A stretch of 64,000 nucleotides of DNA from Prochlorococcus sp. RS04 (lineage in GTDB: Bacteria > Cyanobacteriota > Cyanobacteriia > PCC-6307 > Cyanobiaceae): assembly GCF_001989455.1 (NCBI RefSeq), contig NZ_CP018346.1, positions 992,001 to 1,056,000 of the forward strand, in the 5' to 3' direction. Every line of letters starts with the position of its first letter. Within the stretch, counting starts at the first letter, position 1. The translations under genes were made by a program, and so were the position numbers. The notes under the pieces are model-generated. The model saw only the letters and a program-made list of their open reading frames with translations. It had not been told where the DNA came from and did no database searches. Positions 56,328-64,000 of the stretch are shown one piece after another.

Positions 56328-57944
56328 TTTAGAATGAGCTAATTTCCTTTCTGATAAAGGACGGACTTTCAAGGATTCTTTTAAGGAAGACTTTCCATAT
56401 TCTCTCTCAAGAATATCGATGACTGTTTTGCCAAATTCGTCTTCAGGATTATCAAATGCTTCTAAGCAAACCTGACCAAGTTTTTTCCCTAATGAGCCTG
56501 GATTCCAAAGAAGTTTTCTTGCTGTCCAGGGCATCATGCTCATTGGATTATAATTTGGCTTTAAAATTTTTTGTTCTAATGCGTACTTCTCAAGAAGAGT
56601 GTGTGGTTGCAAACCTATAAAAAATATAGCTGGATCAACTAAGCCTTTACCAAAAATATTTTCTAATTCTCTATGGTAAGCAATTGTTTGTCTTATGGTG
56701 CTGGGCGTTTCATCAAAAACATTAAATGAATAATTGACTGAAACATGATTCTTGAAACCTGATTTGACTAGCATTTTGCAATTATTTAATACAGTTTCAA
56801 GGTCATACGCTAATCTCATTTTTCTAACAAGTTCTTGAGATCCAGACGTGATACCTATTTCAAAATAGCTCATACCTGTATCAACCATAAGCTGAGCTAG
56901 CTCAGCATCAATATTATCTGCTCTAATGTATGCAGCCCAATTAATATCGTCCCAGCCTTGGTCTTTAATTGCTTGTAAGAGTGTTTTTGCATCTTCAATA
57001 TGTTTTTTGGCGGGAATAAACTGTGCATCAGTAAACCAAAATCCTCTTACTCCAAGATCATATAATTGCTTCATTTCTTTAATTACTTCCTTAACAGGAT
57101 TAACGCGAACCTGCTTCCCCTCCACAACTGTGTAAACACAGAAACAACAATTATGAGGACAACCTCTTTTTGTTTGTACCCCTACGTAATAATCACCACC
57201 TTCTATATACCAATCGAATTCAGGCCATATTGATTTAATATATTTATAGTTGCAGGCAGTTTTAACAGTTCCTGAAGGTTGTTCATGTATTAGTTTGTTG
57301 CGAGGTTTTTGTCCAGCAATATAACATCTTTCTTTTTCTATTGAATCTCCTCTAATGATTTTTTCTATGAGATTTTCTCCCTCTCCAACTGAAATAACAG
57401 TTCCTTTTGGGAGTAAATTCCCCAATTGTTCATAGAAGACACTAACAGCACCACCTCCTAAAATAACTTTTACATTTCTATTGTATTTTTGTGCTCTTTT
57501 TAGTCCCATCTTGACTAAAGAAGTATTTTTATATATTTCTCCATAATGAGATGCGATTAATTGTAATCCTCCCCATGAACCTCTAATTTTTTTTAGGATA
57601 TTTTTCGAGTAGAAGACTTCAAAAGAGTTTTGTAGGGGATTTCCACTTCTACCATCAACAGGTGCATAAATTTGTATATCTCTCCATGAAAAAATGATTA
57701 GATGTGGTCTAAATTGATCAATTTTTCTAGCTAAATATTTGGAAACTTTATTTGATGGAACTATAGCTAGATCAATGAATTGCTGCTGTAAACCTGGAAA
57801 ACATTTATGTATATGGTCTGCTAAATAAATAGGTCCTATTGGAAATATTGGATTACATGGCAATCTTACAGTTAGTATTTTTCCATAGTGCTTACTTTGG
57901 TAATTTTTTTTATTTAATTTTTCGAACTTCAAATTAAAATTCAT
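56325..57944 (-). CDS. BchE-like radical SAM protein with N-terminal B12-binding-like region
   Basis: The 539-residue product has the radical SAM cysteines Cys262, Cys266 and Cys269 (KRGCPHNCCFC). The N-terminal 200 residues have the alternating pattern of a cobalamin-binding Rossmann fold (GPIYLADHIHK, PHLIIFSW, VKVILGGGAVSVF, GEGENLIEKI). A clear DxHxxG cobalamin His motif is not obvious. The middle holds WFTDAQFIPAKKHIEDAKTLL. Such proteins resemble anaerobic Mg-protoporphyrin cyclase (BchE) and B12-dependent methylases. A photosystem high-light-acclimation name is recalled for similar cyanobacterial proteins, but the reaction is unknown. Confidence 0.75.
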   Translation of the reverse strand: MNFNLKFEKLNKKNYQSKHYGKILTVRLPCNPIFPIGPIYLADHIHKCFPGLQQQFIDLAIVPSNKVSKYLARKIDQFRPHLIIFSWRDIQIYAPVDGRSGNPLQNSFEVFYSKNILKKIRGSWGGLQLIASHYGEIYKNTSLVKMGLKRAQKYNRNVKVILGGGAVSVFYEQLGNLLPKGTVISVGEGENLIEKIIRGDSIEKERCYIAGQKPRNKLIHEQPSGTVKTACNYKYIKSIWPEFDWYIEGGDYYVGVQTKRGCPHNCCFCVYTVVEGKQVRVNPVKEVIKEMKQLYDLGVRGFWFTDAQFIPAKKHIEDAKTLLQAIKDQGWDDINWAAYIRADNIDAELAQLMVDTGMSYFEIGITSGSQELVRKMRLAYDLETVLNNCKMLVKSGFKNHVSVNYSFNVFDETPSTIRQTIAYHRELENIFGKGLVDPAIFFIGLQPHTLLEKYALEQKILKPNYNPMSMMPWTARKLLWNPGSLGKKLGQVCLEAFDNPEDEFGKTVIDILEREYGKSSLKESLKVRPLSERKLAHSK

Positions 57945-58050
57945 GTCATAAAATTTAATGAATTTATTTCCTATAAGAATCTAACTACTTTATTACTAAT
58001 TTGGAGAAATTAAAAATACTAAGAAAATACTCACGAAAATTTTATTTAAT

Positions 58051-59142
58051 TCAGATATCAGAAATCATATAAATCCAGCATACTTTAAGAAGTTTTAATC
58101 CATCTACCCATCTAGATATATTTGGTGCTCCAGATTTTCTGGCGTAATATCTAACAGGATAATTTAGTATTTTAATGTTATTGTTCGCAGCTTCAAATAT
58201 TATTGTAAAGTCTCCAAATGGGTCAGACTTGGAATCCCAACTACCATTTTGTTTCATAAGTTTAAAGAATTTTCTTGAAAAAACTTTTGTTCCACAGAGT
58301 GAATCTGATACGGATTTATTTATGAGAATTGATAGAAAAATTGCGAAGAGTCTATTGCCTATATAATTTGCCCATCTCATCGCATCTTTTTCCATTGGAA
58401 AAGTTGTCCGGGCGCAATTAATTAGGATATTTTGATTTTTGGTTGATTCTATAATTGCTGCAATACTGTCATCAATATCTACAGTAAAATCACTATCAAT
58501 TATGGCGAGGGTCTCACCTGAAGAAATATTAAATCCTTCCACGACAGCATTTTTCTTCCCTTTAGAAGTTTGTTTTAAAAGAGATATCTTGAAGAAATTT
58601 GAGAAATTTTCTTTTAATTCTTTCAAAATGTCATATGTATTATCATTGCTATTACCTTCAACAAATATGATTTCTAATTTATTCGGTATATCCTTGAATT
58701 TATTTAAAGCATTAATCAAAAGTTGTTTATTACCTGCTTCATTTCTTGCCGGAATTACTATTGATATTAAATGTTTAGAAATATTTTTACTATATTTGTA
58801 AAAAACTATTTCGAGTTCATAAGCAAGTTGTTTTATAACTGGTATTTTCCGAAAAATATTTTTTATAGATTTTGGAATTACTTTAGTGGGTATTGGAGTT
58901 AGTTTTTTTGCTTTCCATCTAATTGATCTGTAGTTATAAATTTCTGCTAAAGATTCGATATCGCATAAAGTTATTCTTGCTTTTCTAGTAGTTTCTCTAA
59001 AAATTCTTGAATCTAATCTTAGCCATCTAGTGATTGGCTCCCAAGTATTACCACGGACCTTAATAGAAATAAATTCGTTATTGTCTTTGAATAATTGATG
59101 AAGTTCATTATTTGTTAAATTCCAACTATTGACAGATCTCAT
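58051..59142 (-). CDS. GT2 glycosyltransferase with probable methyltransferase-remnant N-terminus
   Basis: Residues about 125-363 are a GT-A glycosyltransferase: ISIVIPARNEAGNKQLL, IIFVEGNSNDNTY, DXD-like AIIDSDFTVDID, and CGTKVFSRKFF. Residues 1-120 are not part of that domain. They show NTWEPITRWLRLDSRIF, then ITLCDIESLAEIYNY, and KLTPIPTKVIPKSIKN, which resembles the C-terminal part of the SAM methyltransferase found fused in front of GT2 domains elsewhere. A SAM-binding DxGxGxG is absent. No stop or frameshift is visible. It is 37 bp from the ArnT-like gene and probably part of surface-glycan synthesis. Confidence 0.75.
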   Translation of the reverse strand: MRSVNSWNLTNNELHQLFKDNNEFISIKVRGNTWEPITRWLRLDSRIFRETTRKARITLCDIESLAEIYNYRSIRWKAKKLTPIPTKVIPKSIKNIFRKIPVIKQLAYELEIVFYKYSKNISKHLISIVIPARNEAGNKQLLINALNKFKDIPNKLEIIFVEGNSNDNTYDILKELKENFSNFFKISLLKQTSKGKKNAVVEGFNISSGETLAIIDSDFTVDIDDSIAAIIESTKNQNILINCARTTFPMEKDAMRWANYIGNRLFAIFLSILINKSVSDSLCGTKVFSRKFFKLMKQNGSWDSKSDPFGDFTIIFEAANNNIKILNYPVRYYARKSGAPNISRWVDGLKLLKVCWIYMISDI

Positions 59143-59179
59143 TATTAAAGATTAAAAACGACAACTTATTATATATGGA

Positions 59180-60736
59180 TTATTTAGTTTTTAATATTAA
59201 TTTCCATGGATTTAAAACATCATTTTCATATATCACTTCATAAGAATCATCATTATTTTTTATTGTTTTAAGGTCAGTTGTCCATGCTAATTCAGATTTT
59301 TTTAATGCATTAATACTTTCTATTCCTCGACCTAATTTAGGAGTTGATAAAGAAATTCTTATAATTTTTGATTGCGATCGTGAGTTGCTGATTCCTGTTT
59401 TATCAACCATGATCGTTTGATTTTTTACTAAATCAAGGGATGAAACATATTCCATTTTTTCTCTTAGTTCTCTTGATCTATCAGTGAATAAACCTGATTG
59501 CAAAATAAATGAAGTAAATAAGTAAGGCCCAATTATGAGAGTTATTAATATTTCTTTGTACGAACTGTTATGTTTAATTAATGACCAAGATAAGCAGAAA
59601 GATAATAATCCAAGAATTATAAATGTATTTTCTTTTGTATTAAAATTAATTAAATCTTTAAGGAAAAAATAATATGTGAAAGTTAGGGCAAATATGAATA
59701 ATGGAATTATTTTTGAAGTCATAAATATAAAAAATCGACCATATTTATAAGAATTGAATAAATATTTTATTCCTACATATGTGTTTAATGAAAAAATAGA
59801 TGAGATTTGTAGGGTATAGTATGGAGTTTTTGTAGAGAAAATGCTAACGGTCGCTAATAAAATTAAGGGAAAAAAAGCAAGTATATATTTATTCTCTTTA
59901 CTTTGAGAAATATTGTATATTGTGCCAATAATTGCGAAAAAACTCCATGGTAGAAATGTTACCGGGACATTCCAGAAATAATAATAGAAAGGATTTGTAA
60001 AAGTATTTTTACTTGATAGAAAGTTAAACTTTTCAATTAAGTAAAAAATAATATTTTTGTCTAAATAAGGGTTGATTGAAAATGTCCAGAATAAAAAAGG
60101 AATAAATCCAATTAGTAATCCTAACCAAAAGAATTTGTTCAATAAAAAATTTTTTTTTAAAAAAATATATGGTAGGAGTGAAAATAACGGTACAAAAACT
60201 AAAAAAGTTTTCATCATAAAGGCTAAACCAATCCAAATTCCAAAAAGCAGAATATAGAATTTGTTTTTTTTACTTTTTATTTTGACTAAAGCTAATACTC
60301 CAATAGTTACTAAAAATGAATAAATAATATCTTGAGTGGCAAGGTGTGAGTAGTCAAACCATAGATATGTAGTAGCAAGGATTAGTGGAGATATAATCGC
60401 ATATTTTTTATTAAATAATTCTTCATGTAATTTATAAGTCGTAAATAGCATCAATATGGAAGCGACCGTTGTTGGTAGATATGCAGAAAAAATATTTCTT
60501 CCAAATAAGTCTTGCGACTTTGCTATTAAAAACTGTAACCCTATTGTTCTATCTAAAACATATTCATCCCACCAAAGTGGAATTGTCCAGTTACCTTTTT
60601 CTAATATCCATCTAGCTTGTAGTGCATAAAAACCTTCATCAAAAGCAATATAACTTCTTTTGCCAAAATAAAATAGGAGAGGAATAAAAATAAATAATTT
60701 AAAAAGATATCTAATTTTTAAAATTTTATTAACCAT
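59180..60736 (-). CDS. ArnT/PMT-family membrane glycosyltransferase
   Basis: This 518-residue protein has about ten to twelve hydrophobic segments and the PMT/ArnT signature FDEGFYALQARWIL at residues 32-45 with Asp33 and Glu34 near the lumenal face. A hydrophilic C-terminal part starts after about residue 420. Such enzymes use polyprenyl-phosphate sugars, made by enzymes like the GtrB-type protein at 33.2 kb. The start is placed at 60736 (MVNKILKIRY) because an earlier ATG at 60778 would lie inside tRNA-Thr. The partner GT2 gene lies directly downstream. Confidence 0.85.
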   Translation of the reverse strand: MVNKILKIRYLFKLFIFIPLLFYFGKRSYIAFDEGFYALQARWILEKGNWTIPLWWDEYVLDRTIGLQFLIAKSQDLFGRNIFSAYLPTTVASILMLFTTYKLHEELFNKKYAIISPLILATTYLWFDYSHLATQDIIYSFLVTIGVLALVKIKSKKNKFYILLFGIWIGLAFMMKTFLVFVPLFSLLPYIFLKKNFLLNKFFWLGLLIGFIPFLFWTFSINPYLDKNIIFYLIEKFNFLSSKNTFTNPFYYYFWNVPVTFLPWSFFAIIGTIYNISQSKENKYILAFFPLILLATVSIFSTKTPYYTLQISSIFSLNTYVGIKYLFNSYKYGRFFIFMTSKIIPLFIFALTFTYYFFLKDLINFNTKENTFIILGLLSFCLSWSLIKHNSSYKEILITLIIGPYLFTSFILQSGLFTDRSRELREKMEYVSSLDLVKNQTIMVDKTGISNSRSQSKIIRISLSTPKLGRGIESINALKKSELAWTTDLKTIKNNDDSYEVIYENDVLNPWKLILKTK

Positions 60737-60754
60737 TTTTATTTGCTTAGTAAG

Positions 60755-60826
60755 TGCCGATAATTGGAATTGAACCAATGACCTACTGTTTACGAGACAG
60801 TTGCTCTTCCGCTGAGCTATACCGGC
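60755..60826 (-). tRNA. tRNA-Thr (anticodon CGT)
   Basis: Read on the minus strand, the 72-nt sequence starts GCCGGTA and ends TATCGGCA, forming the acceptor stem with one G-T pair and discriminator A. The D-stem GCTC/GAGC, the anticodon stem ACTGT/ACAGT around loop CTCGTAA (anticodon CGT), and the T-arm ATTGG-TTCAATT-CCAAT complete the cloverleaf. Confidence 0.95.
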
Positions 60827-60879
60827 AAATTAAATATTGAATTTTTCATATAGACTTAATTTTATAATTGAAAGAATTT

Positions 60880-61116
60880 ATGTCAAAAATAGATCCTGAA
60901 TTGAAAAAGAAATTATTAAAGGAATCCCAAGCACCTTTCAAGGGATTGAGAAGAATATTGTGGATTGCTTTTAGCGGTTCTGCATTTTTGGGACTTCTAA
61001 TAATGCTTTCCAGAATTGCAAGCGGGACTGAATTACAGCAAAATAACCTTCTCATACAGTTGGGTGCTTGTTTAATATTTCCTACTTTATTAATCCTTGA
61101 CAGAAATAAAGATTAA
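60880..61116 (+). CDS. DUF3493 family small membrane protein
   Basis: The 78-residue protein (start MSKIDPELKKKLLKESQAP) has two hydrophobic helices (LWIAFSGSAFLGLLIMLSRI and LLIQLGACLIFPTLLIL). Together with APFKGLRRILWIA this fits the DUF3493 family of cyanobacteria and plastids, some members of which have been linked to photosystem II accumulation. A TTG 12 bp upstream would add four residues; ATG at 60880 is preferred. It is convergent with infB, 16 bp apart. Confidence 0.8.
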   Translation: MSKIDPELKKKLLKESQAPFKGLRRILWIAFSGSAFLGLLIMLSRIASGTELQQNNLLIQLGACLIFPTLLILDRNKD

Positions 61117-61132
61117 TAAGCTAGATGTTTAA

Positions 61133-64000
61133 TTATTGAGATAAAGTCCTCTTTTTGGTGACAAATTTGAATGCTTCGATTACATCTCCTTCAATCCATG
61201 AAGAGAATTTATCGCAGCCAACTCCACATTCAAATCCTGTATTTACTTCTTTCACATCATCTTTAGCTCTTTTTAGAGAGTCTAAATTACCCTCAAATAT
61301 TACTTTCTCTGATCTAATAACTCTCAAATAACAATTCCTTTGTAATTTGCCACTTTGGATATAACATCCTGCAATAGCTCCTTTACCGACTGCGAAAGTT
61401 GCCCTAACTTCAGCTTGCCCTAATGATTCTTCAACAAGATCGGGTTCAAGTAGCCCTTCCATGGCCAACTGAATATCTTCAAGGAGTTTGTAAATTACCT
61501 CATATTCTCTTATGTCAACGTCATTAGCATCAGCTGCTCTCTTCGCGCCAGAAGCCAATGAGGTATTAAATCCAATGATTACTGAACCAGATGCAGCAGC
61601 GAGATCGATATCCGTCTCAGTTATTTCTCCGGGAGCAGAAAGTAGGACTCTGACTTGAACTTCATTTTTTGGTAATTGTTCTAGTGATCCTAATATCGCT
61701 TCAACACTACCTTGAACATCAGCCTTAAGAATTAAGTTTAACTCCTTTAATTCTCCATCATTTGCTTGTGTTGATAAGGATGATAAGCTGACTCTTCTAG
61801 AGGCCATTTGCTGAGCTAATTTTGTTGCTCTAGCATCTGTTGCCCTTTCTCCAACAATGGCTCGACCAGTTTTCTCATCAGGGTAGACTTCGAATTCATC
61901 TCCTGCAGTGGGTACTTCACTGAATCCTAGTGCTTCAACTGGGAATGATGGCCCTGCTTCTTTGATTCTATTACCATGTTCATCAACCATTGCTCTAATT
62001 TTTCCAAGAACTGAACCAGCAGCTAAAACATCTCCTGACTTCAAAGTTCCATTTTGTACTAACAAAGTAGCTACAGGGCCTTTTGCTTTGTCTAGGTGTG
62101 CTTCAATAACAGTACCTTTTGCAAATCTATCAGGGTTAGCTTGTAGATCTTCTACCTCTGAAACTAATAAAATCATTTCGAGTAATTTATCAATGTTTTG
62201 TTTTTTGATAGCACTTACTGGAACCATCACTGTATCTCCTCCCCAATCTTCAGCAATTAAATCTTTTTCTGATAGTTCCTGCTTCACTCTGTCAGGAGAT
62301 GCCCCTTCTTTGTCAATTTTATTTATTGCAACAACTATTGGTACTTTTGCTGCTCTTGCATGACTGATAGCTTCTAGTGTTTGAGGCCTGCAACCATCAT
62401 CTGCAGCAACCACAAGAACAGCTACGTCTGTAACCTTTGTGCCCCTTGCTCTCATTGCAGTGAAGGCTTCATGACCTGGGGTATCAAGAAAAGTTAATTT
62501 TTTCTTTTGAGATTCATGTTCAAATTCAACTTGATAAGCACCTATGTGCTGAGTGATGCCCCCTGCTTCCCCCGAAGCTACTCTTGATTCTCTGATGGAA
62601 TCTAAAAGACTTGTTTTGCCATGGTCTACATGACCCATGACTGTAATAACGGGTGGTCTTCTTATTAGATTATCAATATCTTCAGATTCAATCATATCAA
62701 CAGTTTTCTCAGCAGCTTCTTGGATGTCATCTTGCAAAACAGGTACTCCAAATTCTTCTGCTACTGTTTCAATAGTTGCTAAGTCGAGTGATTGAGTAAC
62801 AGTTGCAGTTATCCCTTTAAAAAAAAGAGATTTGATTATTTCAGAACTTTCAAGGCTTAATTTATCAGCTAATTCTTGAACAGTTAAATTATCTTCGGGA
62901 ACTATTATCATTTCAGGTCTTACTTGTTTGGCCTCTTTGGCAGCCTTTAATTCCATTGCTCTCCTTTTCTGCCTTTGTCTTGTGGTCTCTTTTTTCTTCT
63001 TCTTAAATTGTTTGATAGATTTTTGAGATTTAGTTTCTTCAGACTTTTCTTTCTTAGGACGCGCCAGACTTGCTGATAAAATTGAAATTTTCTCGCCTGA
63101 ATATCCACTGGTTTCAGATGTTAATGAATCATCATTTTCACCAATAATATGAACTTTCTGCCTTTGTTTTTGAGGATTTTTACTTCTTAATGCTTCAAGT
63201 TTTGCGCTATCATCCCAGTCTGTCTTTCCAGGTTTCTTTGAACTATTTGAAAATGCTCTATGAGGAGGTTTTTTGGAACTTGGAGTAGCATTTGGACGAT
63301 TATTAGGCGCTTTCGCCTTTTGCTTAGGTGCATCGATATTTTGTTTTGAGTTATTCTTTTTACCTAGATTGTCTTTCTCAGAGTTACTATTTTTTTGAAG
63401 TTGTAAAAGTTCGTTAGGTGATACTGGCTTCCTTATCCTAGAAGAATTTTGGCCATTGAATTTAGAACCAGGCCTATTATTGGGCATGCCAGGTCTGTTG
63501 GGAGAACCAGCTCTATTGGGATCGCCTTGCCTATTAAATGAGCCAGGTCTGCCTTGATCTGAAGGTTTGTTTCTTAAACCAGGCCTATTGGGCATGCCAG
63601 GTCTATTGGGAGAACCAGTTCTATTGGGATTGCCTTGCCTATAAAATGAGCCAGGTCTGTCTTGATCTGAAGGTTTGTTTCTTAAACCAGGCCTATTGGG
63701 CATGCCAGGTCTATTAGGAGAACTAGGTCTGTTTGAGACAGTTTGTTTAAAAGCAATGTTTTGCTTATTGTTATTTTGCTTATTAGAATTTATTTTTGGA
63801 TCTTCTCTTCTAATTGGAGCTCCTACGAGCTCAGGGGTTTTCATTCCATTATTAAAAATTTTTGTTGTAGGTTTGTTCGTATTTTGATCAGGTTTATTTG
63901 ATAGTCGTCTTTTATCCCCTGAACTTGAGATGTTCTGGGAAGATTCGTTGGATTTAACATTATTATTTATGTTTTTAGGCTTTGCAATTAGTTGAATAGG
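61133..64000 (-). CDS. infB: Translation initiation factor IF-2 (5' partial)
   Basis: IF-2 is the GTPase that brings fMet-tRNA to the small subunit. The frame stays open to the window edge, so the N-terminus is missing; the ATG at 63844 is internal. Visible parts are a long, disordered Asn/Pro/Arg/Lys-rich N-terminal region with a duplicated 36-residue unit, the G domain ([38 protein letters not shown] and NKID), and the C-terminal domains with a Cys-containing [11 protein letters not shown]. All GTPase motifs look intact. The C-terminus has the usual domain IV-like end. Confidence 0.97.
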   Translation of the reverse strand, partial: PIQLIAKPKNINNNVKSNESSQNISSSGDKRRLSNKPDQNTNKPTTKIFNNGMKTPELVGAPIRREDPKINSNKQNNNKQNIAFKQTVSNRPSSPNRPGMPNRPGLRNKPSDQDRPGSFYRQGNPNRTGSPNRPGMPNRPGLRNKPSDQGRPGSFNRQGDPNRAGSPNRPGMPNNRPGSKFNGQNSSRIRKPVSPNELLQLQKNSNSEKDNLGKKNNSKQNIDAPKQKAKAPNNRPNATPSSKKPPHRAFSNSSKKPGKTDWDDSAKLEALRSKNPQKQRQKVHIIGENDDSLTSETSGYSGEKISILSASLARPKKEKSEETKSQKSIKQFKKKKKETTRQRQKRRAMELKAAKEAKQVRPEMIIVPEDNLTVQELADKLSLESSEIIKSLFFKGITATVTQSLDLATIETVAEEFGVPVLQDDIQEAAEKTVDMIESEDIDNLIRRPPVITVMGHVDHGKTSLLDSIRESRVASGEAGGITQHIGAYQVEFEHESQKKKLTFLDTPGHEAFTAMRARGTKVTDVAVLVVAADDGCRPQTLEAISHARAAKVPIVVAINKIDKEGASPDRVKQELSEKDLIAEDWGGDTVMVPVSAIKKQNIDKLLEMILLVSEVEDLQANPDRFAKGTVIEAHLDKAKGPVATLLVQNGTLKSGDVLAAGSVLGKIRAMVDEHGNRIKEAGPSFPVEALGFSEVPTAGDEFEVYPDEKTGRAIVGERATDARATKLAQQMASRRVSLSSLSTQANDGELKELNLILKADVQGSVEAILGSLEQLPKNEVQVRVLLSAPGEITETDIDLAAASGSVIIGFNTSLASGAKRAADANDVDIREYEVIYKLLEDIQLAMEGLLEPDLVEESLGQAEVRATFAVGKGAIAGCYIQSGKLQRNCYLRVIRSEKVIFEGNLDSLKRAKDDVKEVNTGFECGVGCDKFSSWIEGDVIEAFKFVTKKRTLSQ
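63481..63725 (-). repeat. 108-bp tandem repeat in the infB N-terminal region
   Basis: Two full units (63481-63588 and 63589-63696) differ at only 5 of 108 positions, and a third partial copy runs to about 63725. Each unit encodes 36 residues built on nested six-residue modules such as [18 protein letters not shown] and RTGSPN. The frame is preserved throughout. Confidence 0.9.

Noticed and set aside
60737-60778. ArnT-like gene start inside tRNA-Thr
   Set aside because: The first 14 residues would be encoded by the tRNA itself; the ATG at 60736 gives a normal membrane-protein N-terminus.
1-64000. CRISPR arrays, insertion sequences, prophage or defence cassettes
   Set aside because: No regularly spaced repeats, transposase-like genes, terminal inverted repeats or phage structural genes were seen; the lone recombinase-like protein has no accompanying element.

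Overview
The window is AT-rich, gene-dense DNA from a marine picocyanobacterium. It is almost certainly a high-light-adapted Prochlorococcus or a very close relative. The support is the chlorophyll-phototroph gene set (psaA-psaB, psaI-psaL, ndhN, ldpA), ferredoxin-dependent glutamate synthase, an MPBQ/MSBQ methyltransferase, a CbiG-CobJ fusion, an RNase E ending in an Arg-rich RRRSSA tail, a 37-residue PsaI, the extended PsaL form, very short intergenic gaps and strongly A/T-biased codon use. No database search was possible, so the strain and subclade are not assigned.

Layout. 1-7.2 kb: the end of a carotenoid-desaturase-like FAD oxidoreductase, tyrA, an apparently decayed DinG-type helicase, a DUF2839 protein, recA with a LexA-type SOS palindrome upstream, an HAD hydrolase, tRNA-Gln, and the ldpA and ndhN genes. 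7.4-23.6 kb: the ribosomal super-operon, from rplC through secY-adk, rpmJ-rpsM-rpsK-rpoA-rplQ, truA, rplM-rpsI-rpmE and prfA. It lacks rpsN, rpmD and infA, and carries several hairpins at gene ends. 23.6-28.2 kb: an HNH nuclease, alanine racemase, tRNA-Ser, a second HAD hydrolase and cbiG-cobJ. 28.2-35.4 kb: photosystem I genes psaA-psaB behind a hairpin-rich leader, a GtrB-like glycosyltransferase, a small membrane protein, and psaI-psaL.

35.4-39.5 kb is the most unusual stretch. It has a divergent pair of cell-wall-type hydrolases with 3 bp between their starts, and a serine-recombinase-like protein whose nucleophile position is Thr, coupled to a 70-residue acidic protein. lipA and a YciI-like gene follow. 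39.5-44.1 kb: Fd-GOGAT. 44.2-49.0 kb: the str operon (rpsL-rpsG-fusA-tuf) with rpsJ attached behind a perfect 10-bp hairpin. 49-56.3 kb: a Lon-N protein, MPBQ/MSBQ methyltransferase, pheA, a DUF1997 protein, overlapping rne and rnhB, dapL and clpS. 56.3-64 kb: a BchE-like radical SAM enzyme, two surface-glycan glycosyltransferases beside tRNA-Thr, a DUF3493 protein and most of infB, whose N-terminal region contains a nearly perfect 108-bp tandem duplication.

Most of the window is core housekeeping: translation, transcription, photosystem I, and amino-acid and cofactor biosynthesis. No CRISPR array, insertion sequence, prophage or obvious defence cassette was seen. The best candidates for something undescribed are the altered-active-site recombinase with its partner, the helicase-like protein without a Walker A motif, the glycosyltransferase with a probable methyltransferase remnant, the RNA structures at ribosomal gene boundaries, and the InfB repeat.
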